DNA of 64,000 bases from Heloderma charlesbogerti (Eukaryota > Chordata > Lepidosauria > Squamata > Helodermatidae): contig JANEZZ010001959.1 of assembly GCA_026122225.1 (NCBI GenBank), forward strand, positions 1,745,501 through 1,809,500, read 5' to 3'. Position 1 is the first letter of the stretch. Each line of letters starts with the position of its first letter. Positions 11,990 through 22,190 of this stretch are shown here, one piece after another. The translations under genes and the position numbers were made by a program. The notes beneath the pieces are model-generated. The model was given only the letters and a program-made list of their open reading frames with translations, made no database searches and was not told the origin of the DNA.

Positions 11990-13099
11990 TTGGCCGTGTT
12001 TCCATGACAATGGAAGGAGAAGCTAATGGAGGAGTACCAGATTTTTTTTTAAAAGGCATAAGCTTTGCTGCGATTTGATCCATGCAGGGCTCCATGAGCA
12101 GGTTCTCCATAGCAGTAAAAATTGCTTCACAGAATATACTTCCTAGAAAGGATGGGGGTTGGAACGAATGCCATCTGACTGGCAGGGGCTGCTCAACCTA
12201 TAAGAGAGGCTTCCCCCCTCTCCCCCCCTTTTCTCCTTACCCTTGAAACTCCAGATGCACCTGCATTTCAGGAGCAAGCCTCATTGATCGCAATGGGGTT
12301 TACTTCTGAGTAGACACACATATGCATGTGCTGGGAAAGGTGGTGGTGGGGAGAACACAAAGATGGAAACCAGCCCCCATTTTAACCCGCCAGAACTCTA
12401 TAATGAAGGGTGGAAGTAGTTTCTTCCTAATGCAATAAACCAAACAAAGGGGAATCAGAACTTCAAGATCGCGCTTTACCGCTTTAAACTGTGCCATGTC
12501 AATTGAGAGGGATCTCTGTAAATTCTGTAGGCATTCAAAGGGCAAGGCTCATTGATCACAAAGGGAGTTACTTCTGAGGAGACACTAATGGGTTTGTTGT
12601 GGGAAAGATAGCAGTAAACACAAAGATGGAAACCAGCCCCCATTTTAACCTGCAGGATCTCTGTAATGAAGGGTCAAAGTAGTTTCTTCCTAAGGCAATA
12701 AACCAAACAAAGGAGAACCAGAACTGCGAGATCATACTTTGCCACTTTAAACTGTGCCATGTCAATTGAGGGGGGATTTCTGTAAGTTCTGTGGGCATTC
12801 GGAGGGCAAGACTCATTCAGCACAATGGGAGGAAACACCCCTTGACCAGGGTCACAGTGAAAGGCACACTCCTGGGCAGGGCTAGCATACCCGAGGTCAA
12901 TGCGGAGGTTGGGGCACATAGTAACTATACTGGGGAGACCCCGACTTAAGGAAAAGAATCAGACTAGCATTCTCAGGTAATCCAATTTTTCCCTGATAAG
13001 CTCCAGGGTGGCTGCTGGATGGCCACAATATCATGTATCCCCAAGGACCTCAACACGCAGCCGACTTGGAGTAAATCGCTGGTGGAAATACCCCGCTAG
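11990..13099 (+). repeat. 1.1-kb interspersed repeat with 266-bp internal tandem units, copy A
   Basis: The end sequences (GGCCGTGTTTCCATGACAA at the left, GGTGGAAATACCCCGCTAG at the right) are imperfect inverted repeats of each other. A second copy lies inverted at 25155-26090. Inside, units starting CAAGCCTCATTGAT (about 12277), CAAGGCTCATTGATC (12543) and CAAGACTCATTC (12808) repeat with a period near 266 bp; each of the first two contains GATGGAAACCAGCCCCCATT and a CCATGTCAATTGAG motif. There are no credible frames. The layout suggests a non-autonomous DNA transposon; I found no convincing target duplication. Confidence 0.7.
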
Positions 13100-13107
13100 T
13101 TTGGAAC

Positions 13108-13400
13108 TATATACTGGGTGGATTTCCATGTAATGCTAAACTATGGGTTAGCACTATGCACACAAGCAGAAAGGAGCCCAACTGAAATGTCTGGCTTGTG
13201 CGCTCCCACATCATGCAGCCACAAGGCAAACAAGCATTCAGCTTCACTTTGCCTGATGCTAGGCTTGTCATTATGTGTGAACCAGCAATGTTTTAAAATA
13301 AACTCTAGTCAATTGTTAAACAAGCCAACTACAAACCCTGGATTGTTTAGCTGTCTTGTTTAGATTTTAAACCACAATTCCTGGTTTGCACATGACAAGC
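13108..13400. repeat. Diverged fold-back repeat (low confidence)
   Basis: Resembles in style the AACCCATGG/CCATGGGTT fold-back repeats at 21468, 26357, 51228 and 63388: AAACTATGGGTTAGCACTAT at the left, AACCACAATTCCTGG and TGTGTGAACC motifs further right. It is too diverged to fix the ends. Confidence 0.35.
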
Positions 13401-13500
13401 CAGGAATTGAACATAAGAACAGCCACGCTGGATCAGACGAAGGGTCCATCTACACCGGCATTCTGTTCACACAGTGGCCAACCAGCTGCCCACAGGAAAC

Positions 13501-13950
13501 TAGGGATGTACGAAAGTCACTTACCTTTCCACGGATTATGTTCATGGTGGGGGGGAAGGCGATTCGTTCCTCCCCCCTGGAATCCTCGACGGCGGGCTGT
13601 GCTCTGCGGCGGCTCCGCGAAGCAGCCAGCCAGGCCCAGGCCAGAGCCATCCGCAGCTGGATTTCCAGCCACGGAGAGCTCTGGGTAAAAAAAAAAAAGC
13701 ATACGCAAATGGTGGCGGCTATGGCCGCCACCATTCATGTTCCTTATTTTATGCCGTCTTAATCTACATAAATATTTACGTATTTGGCCGGAGCCACCGC
13801 CGCCTGGAACATCCGCCCCAGGTAAGTCTCGTCCTGGGGGGGATCAGTGGGGGGGCGGGGGGCAGGCCATTCCACCACAGATTTCGGGGGGCCGAATGCA
13901 CTGGCATTCGGCCTCACCGAGATCTGTGGCGGAATTCTCTGACATCCCTA
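13501..13950. mobile_element. Palindromic hAT-like element, copy 2 (450 bp, complete ends)
   Basis: Bounded by TAGGGATG and CATCCCTA and flanked by the perfect 8-bp duplication CAGGAAAC (13493-13500 and 13951-13958). An 8-bp duplication with such ends is the hAT pattern. The host is the 3' UTR of the LINE at 13411-20035. Compared with copy 3 the ends are in the opposite orientation and most of the central palindrome is missing; one GGTGGCGGC..GCCGCCACC palindrome (about 13705-13737) and part of a TACGTA module remain. It has splice-donor-like GTAAGT near each end, both facing outward. No transposase. Confidence 0.88.
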
Positions 13951-15267
13951 CAGGAAACCCACAAGAAGGACACAAGTGCACCCTCCCGCCCATGTTCCCC
14001 AGGAACTGGTATAGATAGGCATACTGCCTCTGATGCTGGAGGTAGCACATAGCCATTAGGACTAGTAGTCATTAATAGCCTTTTCCTCCAGGAATCTATC
14101 TAACCCCCTTTTAAAGACATCCAAATTGATGGCCATCACTATGTCTTGTGGTAGCAAATGCCATATGACTACGTGCTCGGTGAAGAAGTACTTCCTTTTA
14201 TCTGTCCTGAATCTCCCACCTATCAGCTTAATGGGATGACCCCAGGTTCTAGTATTTTGAGAAAAATTTCTCCCTATCCACATTCTCCGCACCATGCCTG
14301 ATTTTATACACCTCTATTATGTCTCCCCTTACCCTCCTTTTTTCCAAGCTAAACAATCCCAGATGTTCTAACCTTCTCTCATAGAGGAGATGCTCCAGCC
14401 CCTTGACCATTTTAGTTGCCCCTTTCTGCACTTTTTCCAGCTGTACAATATCCTTTTTTAGCAGTGGAGACCAGAAAGGTACACAGTATTCTAAGTGTGG
14501 TTGCACCATAGATTTATATAAAGGCAGTATGATATTGGCAGTTTTATTCTCAGTTCCTTTTCTAATGATGCCTAAGATGGATTGCCTTTTTTACAGCGGC
14601 CGCACACTGGGTTGACATCTTCATCAAGCTGTCTGCCACAAACCCAAGATCTCTTTCTTGGTCAGTCAACCCTAGCTCAGATCCCATCAAATTATAACGG
14701 AAGCTGGGATTTTTTGTCCCAACGTGCATCACTTTACACTTGCTTACATTGAACCTCATTTGCAATTTGGAAGCCCATCGCCCAGTTTGGAGAGATCCTT
14801 TTGGAGCTCTTCACAATCCCTTTTTGTTTTGATCACCCTAAATAATTTGCTGTCATCAGCAAACTTGGCCACTTCACTGCTCACTCCTAATTCCAGATCA
14901 TTTATGAACAAGTTGAAAAGCATTGGACCCATATGATCCCCATGGGACCCCACTATTTACATCCCTCCATTGGGAGAATTCCTCCATTGGGAGAAAACCC
15001 CATGGAACGTATCACATGGCTAAAAGATATGACGCTGGAAGATGAGCCCCTCAGGTCAGAAGGTGTCCAATATACTACTGGGGAAGAGCAGAGGGAATTT
15101 CCAAGTAGCGCCAGAAAGAGTGAAGCGGCTGGGCCAAAGCCGAAAGGACACTCAGCCGTGGATGTCTCTGGTGGTGAAAAGAAAATCTGATGCTGTAAAG
15201 AACAATATTGTTTAGGAACCTGGAATGTAAGATCAATGAATTAAGGTAAGCTGGAGGTGGTCAAACA

Positions 15268-16264
15268 TAGGGATGGCAGAGAATTCTGCCACGGATCACG
15301 GTGAGGCCAAATGCCAGTGCATTTGGCACCCCGAACTCTGTGGCGGAATGGCCTGCCACCCCCCGCCCCGCCGCTGATCCCCCCCGGGACGAGACTCACC
15401 TGGGGTGGACCTTCCGGGAGGCGGCAGCGGCGGCTGCAGGTCTTCCGACCGGCTGCCACCACTGCCATTTCCACTCTTGTAAAAGAAAAAAAAGAAAGAA
15501 AAAGAAAGACGTGATAGGCTACGTAAAGATTTACGTAGCCTATCATGACTAGGTTAAAAAAAAAAAAACCACGATGTGATAGGCTACGTAAATCTTTACG
15601 TAGCCTATCATGGCTGGGTGGGTTAAAAAAACAACAATAACGCGTACGCAAATGGCGGCGGCTACAGCCGCTGCCATTTGCATTCCTTATTTTTGCCCTC
15701 TTAATCTACGTAAATATTTACGTAGACTATGACGGCGAAAATCAAGGGGAACGCAAATAGCGTAGCGGGCGCTATTTGCATCCCTTTTTGATTCCCCGTT
15801 TTAGCCTACGTAAATATTTAAGTAAAATATTTATTTTAGCCTATGTAAATATTTACGTAGGATAAAACGGGGAATCAAAAAGGGACGCAAATAGCGCCCG
15901 CTACGCTATTTGCGTTCCCCTTGATTTTCGCCATCATAGTCTACGTAAATATTTACGTAGATTAAGAGGGCAAAAATAAGGAACGCAAATGGCGGCAGCT
16001 GTAGCTGCCGCCATTTGCGTCCGTGGTTTTTTTTTTTTTACCCAGAGCCCTCCGCGGTTGGAAATCCAGCTGCGGACGGCTCTGGCCTGGCCTGGCCGGC
16101 TGCTCTGCGGAGCTGCCGCGGAGCACAGCCAGCCTCGGAGAATTCCAGGAGGGAGGAACGGAGCACCTCTCCCCCTGGCGAGGATTCCGGGGGGAGGGAA
16201 GGAATGCTCCCGCCCCACCATCAACATAATCCGCAAACAGGTAAGTGACTTTCGTACATCCCTA
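15268..16264. mobile_element. Palindromic hAT-like element, copy 3 (997 bp, complete)
   Basis: Starts TAGGGATGG and ends CATCCCTA, with the perfect 8-bp duplication GTCAAACA at 15260-15267 and 16265-16272. The uninterrupted BovB at 54930-54950 shows the empty site. Order: GC-rich end block (15300-15475), GTGATAGGC palindromes (15508-15610), a large nested palindrome (15644-16019), GC-rich end block (16040-16230). CAGGTGAGT (minus strand, about 15396-15403) and CAGGTAAGT (16238-16246) face the two ends. There is no transposase gene; it would need to be moved in trans. Confidence 0.9.
15644..16019. repeat. Nested palindrome inside hAT copy 3
   Basis: About 376 bp centred near 15831. Mirrored pairs are the CGCAAATGGCGG palindromes at both edges, TCTACGTAAATATTTACGTAG at about 15703 and 15940, AAGGGGAACGCAAATAGCG with its reverse complement, and TTGATTCCCCGTTTTAGCC with ATAAAACGGGGAATCAAAAA. 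The central spacer is about 15 bp of AT-rich sequence. Confidence 0.85.
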
Positions 16265-19030
16265 GTCAAACATGAGATGGCAAGACTGAACATCGACATC
16301 TTGGGAATGAGCAAACTAAAATGGACAGGCATGGGAGAATTTAATTCAGGTGACCATTATATCTACTACTGTGGGCAAGAATCCCTTAGAAGAAATGGGG
16401 TAGCACTCACAGTCAATAAAAGGGTGGGAAAAGCAGTACTAGGGTACAATCTCAAAAACGATAGAATGATCTCAGTACGAATCCAAGGCAAACCATTCAA
16501 CATCACAGTAATTCAAGTCTATGCCCCAACTACTGAGGCTGAAACAGCTGAGGTTGATCGGTTCTACGAAGACATACAGCACCTTCTAGAACTAACACCC
16601 CAAAAAGATGTCCTTTTCATCATAGGGGATTGGAATGCCAAAGTAGGAAGTCAAGAAATAATGGGGATAACAGGCAAACATGGCCTTGGTGTACAAAATA
16701 AAGCAGGACAAAGGCTAATAGAGTTTTGCCAAGAGAACAGGCTGATCAAAGCAAACACGCTTTTCCAACACCACAAGAGGCGACTCTACACATGGACATC
16801 ACCAGATGGTCAATATCGAAATCAGATTGATTATGTCCTTTGCAGCCAAAGATGGAGAAGATCTATACACTCAGTCAAAACAAGACCTGGAGCTGACTGT
16901 GGCTCAGATCATGAGCTTCTTGTTGCAAAATTTTGGCTTAAATTGAAGAACGTAGGGAAAACCACTAAACCATTCAGGTATGACCTAAATCATATCCCTT
17001 ATGAATATACAGTGGAGGTGAGGAATAGATTTAAGAGATTAGACCTGATAGACAGAGTGCCTGAGGAACTATGGACGGAGGTCCGTAACATTGTTCAGGA
17101 GGCAGCAACTCAATCCATCCCAAAGAAAAAGAAATGCAAGAAAGCCAAGTGGCAGTCTAATGAGGCTTTACAAGTAGCTGAGGAAAGAAGGAAAGCAAAA
17201 AGCAAGGGAGAAAGGGAAAGATATATCCAACTAAATGCAGAGTTCCAGAGAATAGCAAGGAGAGACAAGAAGCCCTTCTTAAATGAACAATGCAAAGAAA
17301 TCGAGGAAAACAATAGAATGGGAAAGACTAGAGATCTCTTCAAGAAAATCGGAGATCTCAAGGGAACGTTGTGTGCAAAGACGGGCATGATAAAGGACAA
17401 AGAAGGCAAGGACCTAACAGAAGCAGATGAGATTAAGAAGAGGTGGAAAGAATATATAGAAGAACTATACAGGAAAGATCTTAATGTCCCTTATAGCCAT
17501 GATAATGCGGTCACTGAACTTGAGCCGGGCATACTAGAGAGTGAAGTCAAGTGGGCCTTAGGAAGCATTACTAACAACAAAGCTAGCAGAGATGACAGTA
17601 TCCCAGCTGAGCTATTTAAAATCCTAAAAGATGATGCTGTTAAAGTGCTGCACTCAATATGCCAACAAATTTGGAACACTCAACAGAGGCCACAAGACTG
17701 GAAAAGGTCAGTTTACATTCCAATTCCAAAGAAGGGCAATGCCAAAGAATGTTCGAACTACCGTACAATTGCGCTCCTTTCCCATGCCAGCAAGGTGATG
17801 CTCAAAATCCTACAAGCTAGGCTTCAGCAGTATGTGAACCGAGAACTACCAGAAGTACAAGCTGGGTTTAGAAGAGGCAGAGGAACTAGAGATCAAATCG
17901 CCAACATTCGCTGCATCATGGAGAAAGCAAGAGAATTCCAGAAAAACGTCTATTTCTGCTTCATTGACTACGCTAAAGCCTTTGATTGTGTGGATCACAA
18001 CAAACTCTGGCAAATTCATAAAGAGATGGGAGTACCAGACCACCTTACCTGTCTCCTGAGAAACCTGTACGAGGGTCGAGAAGCAACAGTAAGAACCGGA
18101 CAGGGAACAACCAATTGGTTCAAAATTGGGAAAGGAGTACGACAAGGCTGTATATTGACACCCTGCTTATTTAACTGATATGCAGAGTACATCATGAGAA
18201 ACGCTGGGTTGGATGAATCACAGGTCAGAATTAAGATTGCTGGGAGAATTATCAACAACCTCAGATATGCAGATGATACCACCCTAATGGCAGAAAGTGA
18301 AGAGGATCTCAAGAGCCTCTTGTTGAGGGTGAAAGTGGAGAGTGCAAAAGCTGGTTTGAAACAGAACATTAAAAAAACGAAGATCATGACATCTGGCCCC
18401 ATCACTTCCAGGCATATGGAAGGGGAAGAAATGGAAGCAGTGACAGATTTTATTTTCTTGGGCTCAAAGATCACCGCTGATGGTGGCTGTAACTATGAAA
18501 TTAAAAGACGCTTGCTCCTTGGGAGGAAAGCTATGGCAAACCTAGACAGCAGTGTAAGAAGCAGAGACATCACCTTGCTGACGAAGGTCCGTATAATCAA
18601 AGCTATGATTTTCCCATTAGTAATGTATGGCTGTGAGAGCTGGGCTATAAGGTAGGCTGAGCGCTGAAGAATCGATGCTTTCGAACTGTGGTGCTGGAGA
18701 AGACTCTTACGAGTCCCCTGGACTGCAAGGAGGTCAAATCAGTCCATCCTAAAGGAAATCAACTCTGACTGCTCATTGGAAGGACAGATACTGAAGCTGA
18801 AGCTCAAATATTTTGGCCACCTAATACGAAGAGAAAACTCCCTGGAAAAGACCCTGATGCTGGGAAAGATTGAGGGCAGAAGGGGACGGCCGAGGATGAG
18901 ATGGCTAGATAGCATCACCAATGAAATGAATATGAACTTGAGCACACTCCGGGAGAGAGCGGAGGACAGGAAGGCCTGGCGTGCTATGGTCCATGGGGTC
19001 ACGAAGAGTCGGATACGACTTAACAACTGA
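16265..19030 (+). pseudogene. BovB ORF (endonuclease-reverse transcriptase), stop-containing
   Basis: In one continuous frame, without a frameshift I can detect, come the APE endonuclease (YAPTTEAE, IGDWNAKVGS, GSDHELLVAKF), a linker of basic residues (KKKKCKKAKW), and the reverse transcriptase (NNKASRDDSIPAELFK, FIDYAKAFDCVDH, GVRQGCILTPCLF, YADD at 18266-18277). In-frame stops are at 18176-18178, 18653-18655 and 18665-18667. The endonuclease motif reads MSKLKW where the other copies have ISELKW, so the likely catalytic Glu is Lys (16313-16315). The start is lost to the hAT insertion, which instead supplies an upstream in-frame ATG at 15989. Inactive. Confidence 0.92.
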
Positions 19031-19043
19031 ACAACAACAACAA

Positions 19044-20035
19044 CATTGGGAGAATTTACCATTTATTCCTACTCTCTGCTTTCTGTTCTTTAACCAGTTA
19101 CTTATCCATAAGAGGACCTGTCCTCTGATTCCATGACTGCTAAGATTGCTCAGGAGTCTTTGGTGAGGGACTCTGACAAAAGCCTTTTGGAAATCCAAGT
19201 AAACTATGTCTACTGGATCACCCCTGTCTACATGTCTGCTGACAGTCTCAAAGAATTCTAAAAGGTTAGCGAGGCAGGACTTACCTTTGCAGAAGCCATG
19301 TTGATTCTTTTTCAGCAGGGCTTGTCCTTCTATATGCTTACTAATTTATCTTCAATAATGCTTTCAACCAATTTACCTGGAACAGATGTTAAGCTAACCG
19401 GCCTGTAATTTCCTGGATCCCCCCTGGATCCCTTTTTGAAACTTGGTGTTACATTGGCCATCTTCCAGTCCTCTGGAACAGAGGCTGATCTTAGGGACAT
19501 GTTGCATATTTTGGTTAGGAGATCAGCAATTTCATATTTGAACTCTTTGTGAACTCTAGGGTGGATACCATCTGGGCCTGGTGATTTATTTGCTTTCAAT
19601 TTATCAATAAGCTTGAGAATTTCATCTTTTGTCACCACTATTTGCCTCAGTTCCTCAGATTCCCTTCCTGAAAACATCAGTTCAGGCACAGCTATCTGTT
19701 CTATATTTTCTGCAGTGAAGACCGATGAGAAGAATTCATTCAGCTTCTCTGCAGTCTCCTTGTACTTCTTTAGATCCAATGTCATCCAACTGTCCAACTG
19801 CCTCCTCTAGCTGGTTTCTTGCTTCTGATATATTTAAGGAATTATTTATTGTTGGCCTGGATATCACTAGCGATATGCTCTTCAAAATACTTTTCTTTTC
19901 TTTCTTTTTTTGCATCTCTTGTTGTCTGCTTGCATCGCCTTTGTGCAAGCTTATGCTCCCTTTTGTTTTCCTCACTTGGGCAAGACTTCCATTTTGTAAA
20001 GGAAGCCCTCTTTGCTCTAATAGCATCCTTGACAA
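19044..20035 (-). pseudogene. Second half of the split LINE, reverse transcriptase N-terminal part
   Basis: The frame at 19330-19797 reads ETAEKLNEFFSSVFTAENIE, then DEILKLIDKLKANKSPGPDG and VPEDWKMANVTPSFKKGSRG, the usual opening of a CR1/L2 reverse transcriptase. Towards 19198 it continues to MDFQKAFVRVPHQRLL, where the box-A second Asp is lost. Homology with the plus-strand copy (61255-61990) stops near 20035, the probable 5' truncation point. Confidence 0.8.
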
Positions 20036-21121
20036 TTGGGAAAGTGAAAATGAATGCTGGTTTATTAACCCTCTTCGCCATACAGGAGGGGAGGGGAAGC
20101 ATTCCTTTTTCCTTGTGCACCATGGTTTAGCATTATGTGTGAATGCAGCTTTGTGTGTTTCATTTAAATTACACAGATGAGTGCATGCGGTAATTCCCTG
20201 CCGCAAATAAAAAATTCAAAACAGGATAAATTGCTGTCTGCTTTATGCATGGAAACAATCTAACAAACCCTTCTGAGGCATGAAAGAGAGGCTGCTTTCC
20301 AGGACTACAACCCCCAAATGGTTTCAACTATACTGTAGCGATTATAGAAACAGCCTGCAATCCTTGAGAGAAGGCATACTCAAGGAAACTCCTGACCTTT
20401 CCCAGGTACAGGTTTGCAGGTAAAAGTAATGCATGAAATAAGTTACCATGGATATAATTAACAGCAACTCCTATAATCACAAGAGGATTTTTTGCAGCTA
20501 TTGCAATGATTACCAGAATTGTTGCCAGCAATAATTGCAGAAAAGCAGCACACTTTGGCTTCTACCATTATCCAGGGCACCAAGAGCCACTGGGAGGTTA
20601 TACCACCTGCCTCCCAGAAAGATTATCATGACAAAAGGGAGACCAACCTGGTCCCATCTACTGGCCAGATGAGGAGCAGCTGCAGGGAGTTTCCTTCCCT
20701 CCTCCCAGAAAAAAAGAAGTTGGTTACAACTGCCTGTTGTCTGGGACTGCAGTATGGAAGGGAAGAACACATTGGCCCCATCCATTGGCCAGGGAATTAA
20801 GAGCTTCTGGGTTGTGAGGGTATGAAATGTGTACATGTATCATTGCAATCTATTGTATGGTGCCTTGAGGATCCTTCTGTTGAAAGGTAGGATATAAATC
20901 TTTTAAATAAATATTAGTGACTGCCAGGCTAGAAGTACACAGGACTCCCATGAAGAAATAAATCTACAGTAGAAGCCCATGTCCAACAGTTTTTCTGAAG
21001 AGATCTAAGGAGATTATACCTTGAAACTGAAACCTTGTGATAATTTGTTTTTCTATTTTAAAAGAGCAATGAAGAAGTATGTAGTGGTGGTGGTAGCAGT
21101 TTTATTATTCTGTTCATGGGC

Positions 21122-22190
21122 TAGTTCATAGACTCACGGAATAAGAGTTGGAGGAGAGGGGTCTTATAGGCCATCTAGTCCAACCTCCCAGCTCAGTTCA
21201 GGAAATACTGATCTACAGCATCCACAACAGATGGCTGTCTCACCTCTGCTTGAAAATTTCTAGTGAGAGAGAACCCACCTCATATGGGAATTGTTTCCAT
21301 TGTTGAACTGCTCTCATTGTTAGGAAGTTTCTCCTACTGTTAAGTCAAAATCTACTGTCCTGTAACGTAAGCCCATTAGCTCTAGCCTTGCCATCTGGGG
21401 CAACAGAAAACATTTTTGCCTCTTCTATGGCCTTCAGTTATTTAAAGACTGTCACTGTGCCCAATATTGATCTGGTTTGCACAATTAAACAACCCATGGT
21501 TTGTTAACCACGGGCTGTTTCGGAGTGAGCGGGAGAACAAACGATGGGTTCTAACTCTAGGTTGTTTCTCCCTCAACAAATCAGAGTTCTTGGTTCACAC
21601 AGCATGTGAGCAACCCAGGGATGGAGTGTCTGTGGGTTGTTTAGCACACTGGAAGCAGGTGAACAGCCAGGAGCCAGCACATGTGCTCCAGCATGCTCCC
21701 AAACAACCCCTTGTTAAGAAACCATGGGCTGTTTAATTCATAGAATAATAGTAGGGTTGGAAGGGGCATATAAGACGATTGCGTCCAACTCCCTATAAGA
21801 CCATCGAGTCCAATTGTGTAAACCAGGTCATTCTTTTCTCCAGACATACGCATTTCCTTCAACCTTTCCTCATATAACTTGTTTTTCATACTGCTGCCTA
21901 TCTTCATTGCTTTCTTTCTGAACCTATTCAAATTCATCTACGCCTCCTTAAAGTGTGGCATCCAAAATTGAATACAGATGAAGTCTGTGGGCTTTGCATA
22001 GAATCACAGAATAGTAGGGTTGGAAGGGGCCTACAAGGCCATCGAGTCCAACCCCTTGCTCAATGCAGGAATCCAGGTCAGAGCATCCCTGACAGATGGT
22101 TGTCCAGCCTCGTCTTGAACGCCTCCAGTGTGGGAGAGGCCACTACCTCCCTAGGTCATTGCTTCCATTGTTGTATTACTCTAATACGAC
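21122..22190 (-). mobile_element. CR1 LINE fragments, mosaic
   Basis: Three CR1 pieces in minus orientation. 21122-21467 is a 3' end (CCATCTAGTCCAACCTCC, CCATTGTTGAACTGCTCTC). 21739-21950 mixes a GAATAATAGTAGGGTTGG end with C-terminal ORF sequence. 21995-22190 is a further 3' end (CATCGAGTCCAACCCC, TGGTTGTCCAGCCTCG). They are broken by the fold-back element at 21468-21738. It is either several insertions or one rearranged cluster. Confidence 0.7.
21468..21738. repeat. Fold-back element inside CR1
   Basis: The ends AATTAAACAACCCATGGTTT and AAACCATGGGCTGTTTAATT are inverted repeats of about 25 bp. It interrupts CR1 sequence, so it inserted later. No coding frame of note. Confidence 0.6.

Larger units (their letters stand above)
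14996..19043 (+). mobile_element. RTE-BovB LINE interrupted by a hAT-like element
   Basis: A 5'-truncated BovB (starts AACCCCATGGAACG) inserted into the older LINE with target duplication CATTGGGAGAA (14985-14995 and 19044-19054). It ends with CGACTTAACAACTGAACAAC and short CAA repeats. A hAT-like copy sits at 15268-16264. BovB spreads by target-primed reverse transcription using an APE-type endonuclease and a reverse transcriptase. The left flank also carries an extra partial copy of CCTCCATTGGGAGAA, perhaps an insertion-associated duplication. Confidence 0.93.
13411..20035 (-). mobile_element. L2/CR1-type LINE split by nested insertions
   Basis: One minus-strand LINE read from 20035 down to 13411, interrupted at 14996-19043 by BovB and at 13501-13950 by a hAT-like element. 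Its decayed reverse transcriptase frames include a basic ANKREHKLAQ-like linker (19845-20035), NKSPGPDGIHPRV and NYRPVSLTSVPGKLVES (19330-19600), a DFQKAF box (about 19165-19198), then after the BovB MLFNLFINDLELG and KFADDSKLF (14756-14953) and a C-terminal VQPHLEYCVPFWSPLLKKDI block (14249-14509). The 3' UTR with a CATAAGAAC end follows. The plus-strand copy at 61115-62990 confirms the continuity of the two halves. Several frameshifts; inactive. Confidence 0.85.

Noticed and set aside
15989..18178. 729-residue open frame as a host or domesticated gene
   Set aside because: It is a chance fusion of hAT and BovB sequence, with altered endonuclease residue and stops before the catalytic YADD.
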